From positions 17,749,650 through 17,809,649 of the forward strand of contig CM055100.1 of the NCBI GenBank assembly GCA_029204225.1: a stretch of DNA of 60,000 nt, in the 5' to 3' direction. The DNA is from Diphasiastrum complanatum (Eukaryota; Streptophyta; Lycopodiopsida; Lycopodiales; Lycopodiaceae). A program made the translations under genes and the position numbers. The notes beneath the pieces were generated by a model that did no database searches, was not told the origin of the DNA, and saw only the letters and a list, made by a program, of their open reading frames with translations. Below, piece after piece: positions 11,346-23,220 of this stretch (position 1 is the stretch's first letter; each line of letters begins with the position of its first letter).

Positions 11346-13700
11346 AGTGTGCCATTCTTGTGATTGTTTTTTATTTCATGACCAATTGAAAACTTTGTGT
11401 AAGTGATTTCATTTATAGTAAATAAGATCATCAGGAACATGCTACTTTTTGTAAAAAAATCGCATAAATTTATATTAGAAAGGGTAAATGACTTCATGAA
11501 AATACTAAAACTCTTTCTAAGAATAGGATTGCCAAGGACGAACTGCAATGGCTTACCAACTTTCTATACATTAATGGTATTGATAAAGCACAACATAATC
11601 TCTGTTTGATGTGTAAATTCTTTGCACGAAAATTGGCCATAAAATGACTTAACTGTCTAGATTTTACTCCTTTTCCCAATAATCAATCTAATTATGTTGA
11701 GGATTCCCTGTCATACATAAAGAACATTTCTACTTATTCTTTAAAAAAAACTAATATCATCTAAGGAAGCATAAGAAGATAGGAGTCTCATAAGTTGTAA
11801 CCATCCGTCGTAGAGTTCCAAAGCAACTTCAATCACATTAGCTTGCCTTAGAGTTACATGGTTTAGGCCTTTTTCTAAAGATTTTCGTAATAGAGAACTC
11901 TTAACAATCTTACAGTCTGTGCAAATGACATGGCCAAACTTTTCAAAAATAATTTTTTGAAACGATTAAAAGTGTAACAATGACAAGGATGAAGGTTATC
12001 TATATCAAATTGGCAAAAAACATCATAAGGAAAATAGCATTCACCTTTAACACTTGGTAGGTAAGTCTAGCTAAAAGTAATATCATGAAAGACTTCATCT
12101 ACAGTACCAAAAAGTCTACGTAAAATGTGAGCATGAAAGTGCTTCACATGGATAAACTCAAAAACTCTATTTCGGTAACATAAATGCAGAAAAAGTCTCT
12201 CTGAGTCACTACTAGTGGAAAATTGGAGATGTCCGGGTGCTGAAACGTCGATTTGCCTTCTAACCATCCGTTCTTCATCCTACACAATGATTAGGATCTG
12301 TAAAAATTCAACTTTTTGATTGGTAAGTCATCTTTGTTGCCACTGCTTTGTCCTTCCTTTGTTTTGAAATTTGAAAATTGCTTTTTCTTTCCCGTTCCGG
12401 ATCCAGAAATGATTGAGTTCAGAATGTTAAGATTGAAAGAGCTCGTCCTTTTGTTTGAGGTCTAGAAGTACTTGTCTTGGAGGGTAGAAAAGCTAGGACG
12501 TTTTAGAAGACACTCTATTTCTCGGATATTTTTGGCATCTCCCAAGGGTGCAAGCAATTTGGCAGAAGAGTCTTTAGCAAGTTCAATGGAAGCATCAGTC
12601 ATGTACTGGCGGATAAAGAGAAAAGTATTATGTGATTTCACTACATCCCTAGCCACATGAAAAAAGCATTTATCGGGTTTTGGAGAAAAGCACCAGAAGA
12701 AAAAAACTTGGCAAAGTTATTCATAATGAACCAGATAGCATGATTAAACCAAATGATGGAAGAACTATTTTTGCATTTTTCACCACATCTACATTTGAAA
12801 AACGGTCTTTCCAGTTTCAGATTATGGCTTGGTGTAAGTTCATTCTATTGAAGCCAATCTCAAAGTGTCCTCTGGTCCTGGGCCAGACTTGCTCAGAGGG
12901 GCAACGAGAGGGTTTGAATTTGTTCATGCGAATAATAGTATCAAAAGAAACGGGGGTCTCAAGTGAAGGATTCTTGTGCAGTGCGGCCAATTTGCATACT
13001 TGTATTTATTTTTCTGTCAGATGAGTCATCAGAATCCAAAGGTCAATAGGAATAGGTGCAAGGAAATTAATAGAAGAAAGACTCCAGAGTTTGTAAGACG
13101 TCAGAGTGGATTTGTAGTCAATGACTCTAGTAGGAACAAAAGGGACTTGGCAATTTTTGGATTGGCAGAAATCATAAGAGGAAAGGTCACAAATATCGCA
13201 AATGTCTTGAGAGAAGATCTCAAGTTGAGAGGCACTGTCTTCATCAAGGTCTTCAGTATAAACAAGCGGGTGTGGAGATAAAGGAGCATCAGAAGCAGAA
13301 GAGGTAGTAACAGTAAGAGAAATACCATTTTCATTTTCCAAGCACATGAACACTTTTCTAATGTGCGAATTGCATAACTTCTCTTTTTCTTCAAACTTTT
13401 CACAAAATCATTAAGACGACTATAAAGATTTTCCACAAGGCTCAACAATTTTTTTCTTAACAAACTCAAAATAAATCTTCACCCAGTCAATAGTCTCTAG
13501 CAAATCAATCAAGCAAATAATCTTATCCTTAGGTCCAGCAAAAGTACACGTAGCCCTATCAGTGTTAATGATAAATTTATGCATCTCAACGGCCTTTTTA
13601 ATACAGCAAATAATAGTCTAAACAAAAAGGTTAGGTGGAGACAGGGGCTCCCCACAACCCAAAAAGGAAGCTTCCTGAAACCATCTTGTGGACTAAACCA
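10871..13700 (-). mobile_element. Decayed retroelement with Penelope-type reverse transcriptase
   Basis: Minus-strand relic in many short frames broken by stops and frameshifts. From its 5' side: a segment with ICCIKKAVEMHKF (about 13600), an acidic Ser-rich stretch (13300-13100), a basic stretch with SGSGTGKKKQF (about 12400), CHCYTFNRFKKLF (about 11970), KFGHVICTDCK and KGLNHVTLRQ (11940-11840), then the RT. In the RT, HGIPMG lies at 11241-11258 and FRYIDD at 11109-11126. GIPMG followed by W/A-N-x-Y-L and FE, with FRYIDD, is unlike copia, gypsy or ordinary LINE RTs and closest to Penelope-like elements. No GIY-YIG endonuclease is visible; the element is cut at the minisatellite. Family assignment is inference from motifs. 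Confidence 0.6.
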
Positions 13701-14213
13701 TAAAAAAAAGACCTTTGTTAGCTTATGAATTGGATAAAAGGTAAAGATTTCAGCACTATCCCAACCAAGGAATAGTCGGATTTACACCACCAGGATGCAT
13801 AGAGAGAGAGAGAGATACAAAACTACACTTAGTTCCTGTTGACAAAGCAAGACTGAAAACTTTTAAAGTCTTTATTCATAATCCAAGAAGGTAAAGTATA
13901 GTTGAAAAGTTAAATACAGTACTATAAAGCACCATAAAGCATAACCACTTTCAAGACGTCCAGCTGATACCTGCGACCATCCCACAAAACAAAACCGCAC
14001 GAGTTAGTTCAGTGAGGAAGACAAGTGTTATAGTTGAGCATCAGTTGTTATTCATGTCCAAAAACAGTTATACTACTTAACAACTTAGAATAGCATTTTA
14101 CAACATAGTCCAGTCTTCCCAACCAAACGTTGTTTTAGTGATAGGCCAAGTCGTTATATCACCGTATCAAGGCGAGTGCCATGCTGAGCAATTGGTCCAT
14201 ATCAGTTAGTTTT
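13701..14213. other. Intergenic DNA between retroelement relic and SET fragment
   Basis: AT-rich sequence with one short GA run near 13800. No gene or element boundary was recognised, though the 5' end of the retroelement may extend into it. Confidence 0.35.
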
Positions 14214-14518
14214 AAACAAAGAAGAGTCCGCCATGGGGATATTGCCCGCGCGCGGTTCTCAGTAGGCCATGCGAATTTGGAAATATAGCTGGATATATTA
14301 ATAGTTCTTATGGTTTACTTAGTTTAACAAATTGTAATTCTGAAGAGCATAACAATGGCACAGAAGATTGTTTTACTAGATTCGTTAAAGATACTTATGT
14401 GATGGTTTGTGCTTGTAAATCATTGCAAGTTGGAGATGAATTATTCATTAGCTATAACTATGATCGTCCATTACCATCTACTATACAAAATATAATGAAC
14501 GATTGTGAATCAGAATGA
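14214..14518 (+). pseudogene. SET-domain C-terminal fragment
   Basis: Open frame of about 100 codons with no ATG near its start, ending in TGA at 14516-14518. It reads GNIAGYINSS, then TNCN, a short acidic loop, then VMVCACKSLQVGDELFISYNYD. This matches the end of a SET methyltransferase domain: the GN(I/L)AR-IN-S-NC element followed by the V.A...I..G.EL...Y strand with the terminal Tyr. The upstream half of the domain and any post-SET cysteines are absent. It may be the last exon of a broken gene, a captured fragment, or an exon whose partners I could not see. Confidence 0.55.
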
Positions 14519-14745
14519 GATTAAAATGTGAATTAGAATGTGAGAGAGACATAAAATTAAAAGAATAGGTTTTAAATTTTATAGTATCCTCTAAATTATG
14601 AAATTGTTTGTGGAATAGGTCCTGAATTGTGTGTATAAGATTAAAGAGATATAGAATGTGAATTAGATTGAGAATTATAATGAGATTATAATGTGAATTG
14701 GAATAAGCTTTCTGGTGTGAGACACAAATTTTCAGATTATGGAAA

Positions 14746-14900
<155 letters not shown>

Positions 14901-15139
14901 TATGTGAAAGCTAGAGCTTGGAACGAGTAATGAGTGAGTTTGGATTAAGCAAGCCTTGGAGAGAGATTTTAGCTTACATGTGAGCATGTTTTGTTTCATT
15001 GGTTACTTGGAGAAAAGTTTGTGATTGATTTTTATACCATGAACAATCTCAATTGATGAATATATATTTGCCCAACATTGTTATTTTTAACCATAAATTT
15101 TTTCATAACATGCATTAAATCCTAAAATTTAGTAGAATT

Positions 15140-15417
<278 letters not shown>

Positions 15418-17458
15418 TTTTATCCTAGGAAGGTGTATCCCTTAAAGATGATGTTGTAATCTTTTCTTGATAGAAACAATCTATATCTCATAGGGAAAAA
15501 ATATGACTCATTATTATGATGACATAGGTTGTCAAACAACAACTAATTTTCATCATTACATAAGTCTCTACACTCAAACGAGTCTAGGTCTAATACAAGT
15601 AGCATAGGCACTCATCCGAGGAAATGCTATAATTATGTCAATGATAGGTCTAGAATAATCTCCAACAATATGAAAAGACATACATTCTTCAATTTAGGAA
15701 AGTCCACCCACAATGGCCTAGATCATTGATTCCAAAGAGACTTATGTTGTTGACACCCAAGTGTAGGATTTGGTGAGATGCACAAAAATGCTTTAAGAGC
15801 ATCTATCACATATCTAGCTTTGCTATTTATTATAACGATTAGTAGCATAGTGAGAAAAACTTGCCTTGTAGACTTTCCCATCCACTTTGAGTTTTCACAT
15901 GTGTAATTGAGGATACATCAAGCTTTAGTTGGAACTTTGGTCAAATGATGAAAATTTGGCTTGTGCCTGAAAACAACTTTTGGAATTAAGCCTCGATCAT
16001 AATGTGTGCACTATGCATAGTTGCAAAATGGTCCTCGCATGAACGTATTGGAGTTTGAACTAATGTTGTTGGCAATGATTAAAAATGGAGAGACAAAAGT
16101 ACACTTGTCCATAGTCATCAGTAGAAAGAAGAAGTGGCTTTGAAATTGAACAAAAAATAGAAGTTAATGTGAATATCCATAGAAATGGAAATCTTTTAGA
16201 CTACTAATAGTTGACCAAATGGGGCATGTCCAATTGCAACCACGCTTCTTAAACAGTATCATTGCATAAAACATCAATGTGAACAACCTAAAGTACCTCA
16301 TTGTGTAATTTGAAAACTGGCCTTATAAGAATTAGCCATATGTAATCATCAATAAGATCACCCACAATAGTCAAATGGATATATAGGGTGGTTGTGGTGT
16401 CCACAAAGGTGCAAACATGAGTCTTGGCTATTCTTGAATTAAGATACCTTGAATCCTTTTGTTCCAATTTCCTAAGGCCTAACATGTACATGTATAGTGT
16501 GCATATTCTACATAATGAAAGCTAAAGCCCTCAAATAGGGTTGAAGTATGATAGAAAAATCATTTGTAAGAACATTTATGGAACAATTCTATGAGTTGTC
16601 TTGCTAGTCTAAAATCTTCAATGAGGATTCAAACTTGAACAAGAGATATTGTTTCTTTTAAACAACAAAGCTATGATATAAACCTTCCACTATCATTTTT
16701 TTATATTTTCATAGTAAGTATTATATAGAGACTAGTTGATCAACCTTATGAACTTACTTTCAAACATAATGCAAATAAATTGCTATGACAATAAAATAAG
16801 TAATTTACAATAATTAATGAGTTTGAAATGATAAAAATATTGTTTGAAGACTAACTCACCAACCTCTCAAAATCACTTTGCACACCTGAAGAAAGTCTCG
16901 TCTTCAAGCAAAGCATTTACTACAACTTTCATTGCAAGCCTATAGTTCAAAGTTCAAACCCATAATGTAGAGAGTTTGAAAATCCAGACCTCCCCAACAC
17001 AGCAAGTGAGATGCGAACATTCCAATGCCTAAGCACACAACGTCTAGGAAGTTATGATACCAAGTGCCCACAAAATCTAACACTTGACCTTGTGGGTTCC
17101 ATGCATATGACAACACAAATATTATATAGATAACAGGAGCAATTTAGAAGAGCTTCAGCACGTACATATGAACACCAGATCTGAAAAGGGAAAAGCTGTT
17201 GCTGTCAAGATTTGGCTTTGATTAGTAGCTTAAAGGCCACCTGAAAAAGAAATTTGAGAAAACTGAAGTATTCATGGAGTATGACCATATGCATATGACA
17301 TTCATTGTCTATGCCACTGCCTTTTCCTGGTTTATTCTGATATGTATGCCCCATTTTATCAATAATACCAAATAATTAGCTGGATGGATAACATGAACTT
17401 TTTAGAGCTTTTCTTTTACAGAAGATGAATTCTGCAGAACAAAGTAGCAAAAAGATAA
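15418..17458. other. Intergenic DNA; weak coding-like relic on minus strand near 16490-15960
   Basis: Mostly AT-rich and featureless. On the minus strand from 16491 a frame reads KTHVCTFVDTTTTLYIHL, then VGDLIDD, and continues past a stop in the same frame (VVHIDVLCNDTV) and past more stops to about 15960. The amino-acid texture suggests a degraded coding sequence, but I do not recognise the family. Confidence 0.25.
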
Positions 17459-18180
17459 TGCCAAAAGAAAATAAAGAAGCTTAAAACTTTGGAACTTACG
17501 AATCATATTCATGAAAATATCAACCGTCGATATTGAAAGTGCATGCCAAGCTCTTCAGATAACGGACATTGATACTGAGAAGAAGAAGAAGCATACATAA
17601 TGTATAATCTTCTCTGATCGTACATAATAACTCTCAACATGCACTTGACTTTCTTATGCTTCGAAATACCCTAATCGATATCCACACAGCCTTACAAAAA
17701 TTTCACCGTTAGGGCATAATAAAATTCTCCATTATAGTTCTCATAAGTTTGTTTTTATTCTAGATCAAATCTTACGCCTCAAAAATATAAAATACCTACA
17801 GTTGCTTACATTATGAAAATAGCCAAACGATAACTGCCAAAGAAAAATTAAAAATCGCTTAAAACTTTGGAACATACAAATAATGTTCATGAAAATATCA
17901 ACCGTCGATATTGAAAATGGATGCCAAGCTCTTCAGATAACGGACATTGATACTGAGAAGAAGAAGCAACATACATAGTATATCATCTTCTCTCGTACAT
18001 ACTAACTCTCAACATGCACTTGACTTTTTATACCTTACCCTGATCGATATCTACACTCAGCCTTACAAAATTTTCGCCTTTGGGACATTATAAATTTTTC
18101 AATGTAATTCTCATATGTTTGTTTCTATTCTAGTTCAAATCTTGCGCCTCAAGAATATAAAAGACTTACTGCTTACATAC
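17459..18180. repeat. Direct tandem duplication, unit about 377 bp
   Basis: Copies start near 17459 and 17836. They share the blocks CTTAAAACTTTGGAAC, CATGAAAATATCAACCGTCG, GCTCTTCAGATAACGGACAT and CTCTCAACATGCACTTGACT in the same order, with scattered substitutions and small indels. A shorter related block occurs at about 18235-18290 in the 3' part of the neighbouring minus-strand ORF, so the array probably grew from the 3' flank of that gene. Confidence 0.88.
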
Positions 18181-18347
18181 ATACCAATTGATTGATAGTC
18201 AGTCTTTTATATAACTGCCTTCCTCTTACATCTTATAGTTTCACTGTAAAGAGGATTTTGTGCTTGGTGTTCTTCAGATGGCGACATTGATATGGAACAT
18301 GTCTGCTATTCACTATCCGACGCTGCAGCCTCATCGTTCCATTCTTG

Positions 18348-19172
18348 TCAATGTAGCCGAACTCGGAAAGGTTTGTTCTGCTCAAGCATCTGGTCTTGAA
18401 ACCTTGCATCCTGCACATAAGAATGTCCATCGCTTACAGAATATGACACATCAGTGCTTTTTCTTCTTTTAAACCGTTCCTCATGACCCGCAGGAAAAGA
18501 TCGGCACCTTTTCTTAAGCCTCGTGAAGCCAGCACTTGTAGGCTGACCTAGTGTAGTGATGTCTGCAGGGTCAAGCGAACCGTAACTTCTTTTAGAGCTG
18601 CAGCAGGCAGTCCGACATCCGGTGCGCCTACAACTTTTTGAGGGCTCAGGATGTTGTTTAACAGAACCGGAAGATGCAGGTACTACGAAATCGTTACTAC
18701 CACATGAACTTTCTAAATCAAATATTGCTTCAGCTGAACATAATTCTGCGGTAGCCATTGCACCGAGTAATTGGCATGGCTGTTCCGCCCGATCAACTTC
18801 CGCTCTAATTAGTCCTCGCTTTGCGTTGGAGCACCGAAGATGCGCGACGATTTGAGCTTGAAAGCGACGAAGAGTTGCAGAAGAAAAGCAATTCTGAGAC
18901 GTAGTTGCAGACTGGGCCATCGAACCATCGGACTCTCTGTCGCAACAGCCAAAATCCACACTGACAGAAGAAAACGTAGCCCGTGATCTCTCTAGCGCAG
19001 CTTGTTCTTCAATCCGCAGCTTTTCATTGTACGCTCGCAACTGAGCTACGAGTTGAGCTTGAATCCGACGAAGCTCTTGAACCCGTAGCTTTGCATTGTA
19101 GGCGCGCAACTGAGCTACGAGTTGAACTTGAATCCGACAAAGAGCAGCAGAAGAAAGGCGGCTTTTCCCCAT
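18348..19172 (-). CDS. Hypothetical protein with RIQ.QLVAQLRAYN repeats and basic NLS-like stretch
   Basis: A 275-codon open frame; I place the start at the ATG at 19172, the first in frame, although the frame stays open about 65 bp further upstream. Residues 13-34 and 36-57 are near-identical helical repeats (RIQ.QLVAQLRAYN.KLR) in a 23-residue period, with a weaker third copy (RRFQAQIVAHLRCSN) near residue 97. Residues around 217-235 are basic (KKRC...ERFKRRK), a possible bipartite nuclear localisation signal. Cys- and Ser-rich stretches lie between. I do not recognise the family. The repeats suggest a coiled-coil or dimerising protein; nuclear location is inference. The last residues before TGA may be read past a splice site, because related DNA continues downstream. 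No TE motif is present. Confidence 0.5.
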   Translation of the reverse strand: MGKSRLSSAALCRIQVQLVAQLRAYNAKLRVQELRRIQAQLVAQLRAYNEKLRIEEQAALERSRATFSSVSVDFGCCDRESDGSMAQSATTSQNCFSSATLRRFQAQIVAHLRCSNAKRGLIRAEVDRAEQPCQLLGAMATAELCSAEAIFDLESSCGSNDFVVPASSGSVKQHPEPSKSCRRTGCRTACCSSKRSYGSLDPADITTLGQPTSAGFTRLKKRCRSFPAGHEERFKRRKSTDVSYSVSDGHSYVQDARFQDQMLEQNKPFRVRLH

Positions 19173-19953
19173 CGTATAACCTGCTCTCGGTGCTGGTTGC
19201 AAATTATTACAAGCAAATGAAAATGAGAAATGATTCAATCTATCATGGACTACCTATTAATTAGAGCTTATACAGATTCAATCCTGGAATGCAAATAAGG
19301 ATGGTGTCGATCGTGTTTGCCAGTGGAGAAATATGCAAGAGAGAAGACGATGAGCCGAAAAAGCAGAAAAGGCAAAGATGGCGAAGGAGATGTATTGAGA
19401 AAGAGAAAGAGGAATTCAAGGGCCTCAACTCATTGCTATCAAAACCTTCATGTAAATTTTTTGTGATTTTTGGCATTTGCCTTGCAAAAGGGAATACAAT
19501 GTAATCAAGGGCCGGTGCCTCTAGACTACTATGGCCTATAGAGGGAGTAGGCTTGCACCAGCCCATGGCACCCCGCACCATAGTACATAGGAGTAAGCCT
19601 TTGAAATGGTTGAAGAATATAAGAAATATCCTTTGTGACATGGTAGTGAGCTATAGGTTAAGGGCCTTGTTCACAAGACTCTTAGGGTGGTTTCACACTA
19701 TCGGCGAGTCCCTTTGCCTGGCCCTTTCACTTGCCACCCATTTTTGAATCTTGGCAAGTGAGTTGGACCACCCCTCTTTCACACTTGGTTGGTAAGTGTT
19801 AAATGAAGGGACACAATATGATTGGCCCATTTGAATCTTCATATACAGTTGGTCCATTTTATTTAAGGTCTTGTGTTTTGAAAGGCAAGTATGAAAATTA
19901 TATGTTAAAAGGTTGAAGGGTGCTATAAGGGTTTTTCTAAAGCAATCACCTTT
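19173..19953. other. Upstream flank of minus-strand ORF; no clear feature
   Basis: Contains the region that would hold the promoter of the 18348-19172 ORF. I see no convincing TATA element. A stretch near 19765-19790 (GGACCACCCCTCTTTCAC) is repeated in inverse orientation near 20255-20275, which may mark a small inverted-repeat element spanning the next tandem duplication. Confidence 0.3.
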
Positions 19954-20127
19954 CAAATAGAAAGGTTAAAATTGAAATGCATTTCATTAAAAGAATTATC
20001 AGCAGCGAAGGATTGGGAAGACTTTAAAATGGAGGCCAACCAAATAGAAAGGTTAAAATTGAAATGCATTTCATTAAAAGGATTATCAGCAGCGAAGGAT
20101 TGGGAAGACTTTAAAATGGAGGCCAAC
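19954..20127. repeat. Direct tandem duplication, 87-bp unit
   Basis: Two copies at 19954-20040 and 20041-20127, both starting CAAATAGAAAGGTTAAAATT and ending AAAATGGAGGCCAAC. I see a single difference (AAAAGAATTA against AAAAGGATTA), so the duplication is recent compared with the surrounding transposon decay. Confidence 0.96.
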
Positions 20128-21058
20128 ATGAGGGGCAACTCATCAACATGCCAAGGGGACATTGTCTCACCCAAAAAATGGATTTGAGTTGCCCCTACGT
20201 TGTAGTGAGTCCCTACCATATCATCTTCCACATAGTGGCAAGTGCATGTTAATGTGAAAGGGGGGGTGGTCCACATAGTGGCAATGCAAAAGTCTTGCTG
20301 CATTGAGAAGTTGACAAATGAGTATGGAGCTCATAAGAATGAAGATTTTATGGTTATTGAATCTTGATTAACTACGCTGACCACTGAATTTCTCTCTAAT
20401 AAATTCACAATAAAAACTCCCATTTTTCAAAGTATGATTCTCATTGAAAAGCCCTCATTAGACTCATTATCCCTCTCATGACCTCAACATACTCCTCATA
20501 ATGAAATTGGTGGAGATCTAAGAAATAATAAGGAAACAAGTGCCACTCCTCAAGATTGTAATTTGTGAGAAGGGATGGAGGTTATCTTATTCAAGGAACT
20601 AAAACTATCGATCATATAGTTTGTGAAGAAAGGGTAGGGCCTCTCTACTTATCACACATACCTCATAATCACACATCTCTCACTCACACAAGAAGTCTAG
20701 ATGAGAAGATATAATGTATGATCAATTTGTCGAAGGAAAATCGCAACTTATGATCAATAATATCGACACTATACATGATGAAGAATGGCAATCACACATC
20801 AAAGTAGATAGTAGACACCCAAGCCATGATTTCAATAACAACCTCACCCTACTCCATATCGAAAATATCTATCAATCAACAATTAAACCCTTTCATGCAA
20901 GCAAGCTAAAAATGCAAGGAAATTATAATCCAAAGCCACACCCCACAAATACTCTTAACTCTAAAAGATTTTCAACTCAAGTGACTTCCATCTCTCCACT
21001 AACTCTCAACATGGCTTTCAACTCTCAACATCCAACTAACTCTCAATCAACATGGCTC
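20128..21058. other. Intergenic DNA before copia element
   Basis: AT-rich. A 123-codon frame at 20714-21085 has no recognisable motif, is rich in Asn, Ser and Thr as AT-rich non-coding DNA would be, and runs into the LTR, so I do not call it a gene. Confidence 0.35.
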
Positions 21059-21063
21059 CCAAC

Positions 21064-22103
21064 TGAAGAAACAAAATGTTTCTAATTACAAAGCCTTGCT
21101 AGCCTTCAGCCCTCAGCCCGACGAAGACATTCGTGAACTCGAAGATCTGGAGACACGAAGCACGAAAAGTTTCGCGAACATGAAAGTCAAAGGAAACAAA
21201 GACGAACCGTTTGCGAACACGAAAGTCAAAGGAGACAAAGACGAATGATTTGCGAACACAAAAGATCCACGAACGAGACTCCTTTGCGGTCCAGTACGCG
21301 AGAAAGGCATACGAGCAAAACGAAACTCGTTTTGCCCTCACGCTCCAAAGAGTACTAGCTAAGATCACGCAAGTACCCAGAAGTACAGAGATCTGATCTG
21401 ATGGCATGATGTCAGCAGATACTTCCTAGGTCGTGGCTAATCTGCCACTCTTGTAACTCTCTGACTAGTTGCTTAATCACTCTAATCTTAGATTTACATA
21501 GAGCGACCATGCTTACTGGATGATACTTGACATATGGATCAACAGAATACACACAATGTAATAACGTAATAGTCTGATGCTAGTAGGCAATCAAGACAAA
21601 AAAAATACAGAATATTTGTCTGCCTGTGTGCGAAGACAATTTTGTCTAGGATCCGAAGATCCAACTGTACGCTAGTAAAGCGAGACGATTACTCGTGAGA
21701 GAACCGTGTTTCTCTTACGCCAATGCACTGCATGGATATGCACGTAGTGCTCAAAGAATCAGAGAAAAGAAATGAATAGATGATATTGTAGCCTTCGTGC
21801 ACATATCAATTCGTGTTGTGTCTGATCTCGAATGTAGATGTTTCCGCTGTTAATCACGTGTCTGAGTTTCTTCTTGTTTATTTTGAATTCCGCACTTTGG
21901 TTGAAACCATGTTGAATGTTGTATTAATTTATGAACGTAGATCAGTAGTGACTGACTACAGTCTGGAGGACTATAGGAGTGATTAAGCTGGTAGTGTCCA
22001 GTGATCGCATCTTAACTCCATCCGAGACAAAGAGAGTCATGATTGATTCGCCTTCGCGAAAGTTTCGCGAATCCGACAAATTCATCAGTCATCACAACCA
22101 ACA
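21064..22103 (+). repeat. 5' LTR of copia element
   Basis: Starts TGAAGAAACAAAATG and ends CACAACCAACA. The first 250 bp hold imperfect 33-36-bp repeats built round GAAAGTCAAAGG and a GCGAACAC block. The last 60 bp hold the palindromes TTCGCGAA, twice. The right boundary is set by the primer site that follows directly, the left one by the TSD. Confidence 0.95.
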
Positions 22104-22104
22104 G

Positions 22105-22116
22105 TGGTATCAGACC
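22105..22116 (+). other. Primer binding site, tRNA-iMet type
   Basis: TGGTATCAGACC lies one base after the 5' LTR. It is complementary to the 3' end of plant initiator tRNA-Met except for one change from the usual TGGTATCAGAGC, which the related element at 48220 retains. Confidence 0.9.
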
Positions 22117-22217
22117 ACACCTTGTCAAATTCTGACATAGCCAAAGAAGCTATCAGATCTAGGAGGTCAAGCATTCAGACAATCAACCATCAACAAGGAA
22201 ACAGACTTCAAGAAGCA

Positions 22218-23220
22218 ATGGCTTCAATCAGCAGCATGCAGAGTAAGATCTGCACGATACTTGATTCTTCAGGATCTAACTTTCTGGCCTGAAAAGTTAA
22301 GACATCTTTGATACTCAAGGGTGAAGGACTCTTCCCCTGGGTGGATGGCACAGAAGAAATGCCTACAACAATAGACAAGGAGCTACGTGAATGGAGAGAG
22401 AAAAACGACAAGGTAGTAGCCTTGCTATCATCTTCCATCGAAGATAGTCTCACACTTGACCTGGCTACACTCTCCAAGGCCAAGGAGATGTGGGATGTAT
22501 TACTCACCAGATTTCAGATGAAATCAATAAGTCAGATCATGATGTTGGAAGATCAGCTGACAATTTTGCAATGGGATGGAAAAGACCTCACCTCTTTCGT
22601 AAGAAAGATGAAGGATCTGATTCTATCACTACATAACTCTGGAGCAGAGAATGCAATGTCAGCTGAGAAGCAGCTCATGTACCTGTTGAGAGCCTTGCCC
22701 AGATCTTTCCAGATGACACGACTGCTCCCGCCATGAACCTCGAAAAGGCGATTGTCGAGATTCAAGAGGAAGTCGAGGCCAGAGAACATCTGGATCACAA
22801 AGATGGTTCTGACCAAGCCCTCTACGACAACAAAGAAAAATCAAAGAAGCAATTTAAGCCTAAGAGGGAGTCCAATCAGAGACAGGATCGTGACCAGCAA
22901 GTAGAGGGAACAAGCAAGGGCAACTGGAAGACCAAAGGGAGGTCTAAACGACAAGATGCAGACAAGAAGACTTGTGTGAGATGAAGAAGAGACGGGCATA
23001 CACCTGCTGGCTCAATCCCAAGATTGAGTGTATCCATTGCCATAAGAAGGGTCACGCAGCCATGGATTGTCGCCAGAACCCAAGGAACAAATCAGCACAG
23101 AACAGACAGGAGAACAATAATAGTTCGTCCTATGTCAAGGAGCTCGAGAGCTTCAAGATGGGCAAAGAAAGAACGAACAAAAGTTGTTCAACCGCCTACA
23201 TCTGTGAAGATGTGTGTGCA
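22218..23220 (+). pseudogene. Copia gag relic with CCHC zinc knuckles
   Basis: Begins with ATG at 22218 (MASISSMQSKICTIL) and follows the Gag of the element at 48220 closely. A TGA near 22290 replaces the Trp codon seen in the sister element. A further frame change falls near 22730 and a stop at 22981. The first zinc knuckle is destroyed (TCVR then stop). The second, CIHCHKKGHAAMDC at 23029-23070, is intact. Gag would form the virus-like particle and bind the genomic RNA; this copy cannot be translated whole. Confidence 0.92.

Noticed and set aside
18622-18855. Plus-strand ORFs opposite the 275-codon minus-strand frame
   Set aside because: Shadow frames of the longer minus-strand ORF, without motifs.
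20714-21085. 123-codon ORF running into the 5' LTR
   Set aside because: Asn/Ser/Thr composition of AT-rich non-coding DNA, and the frame crosses the LTR boundary.
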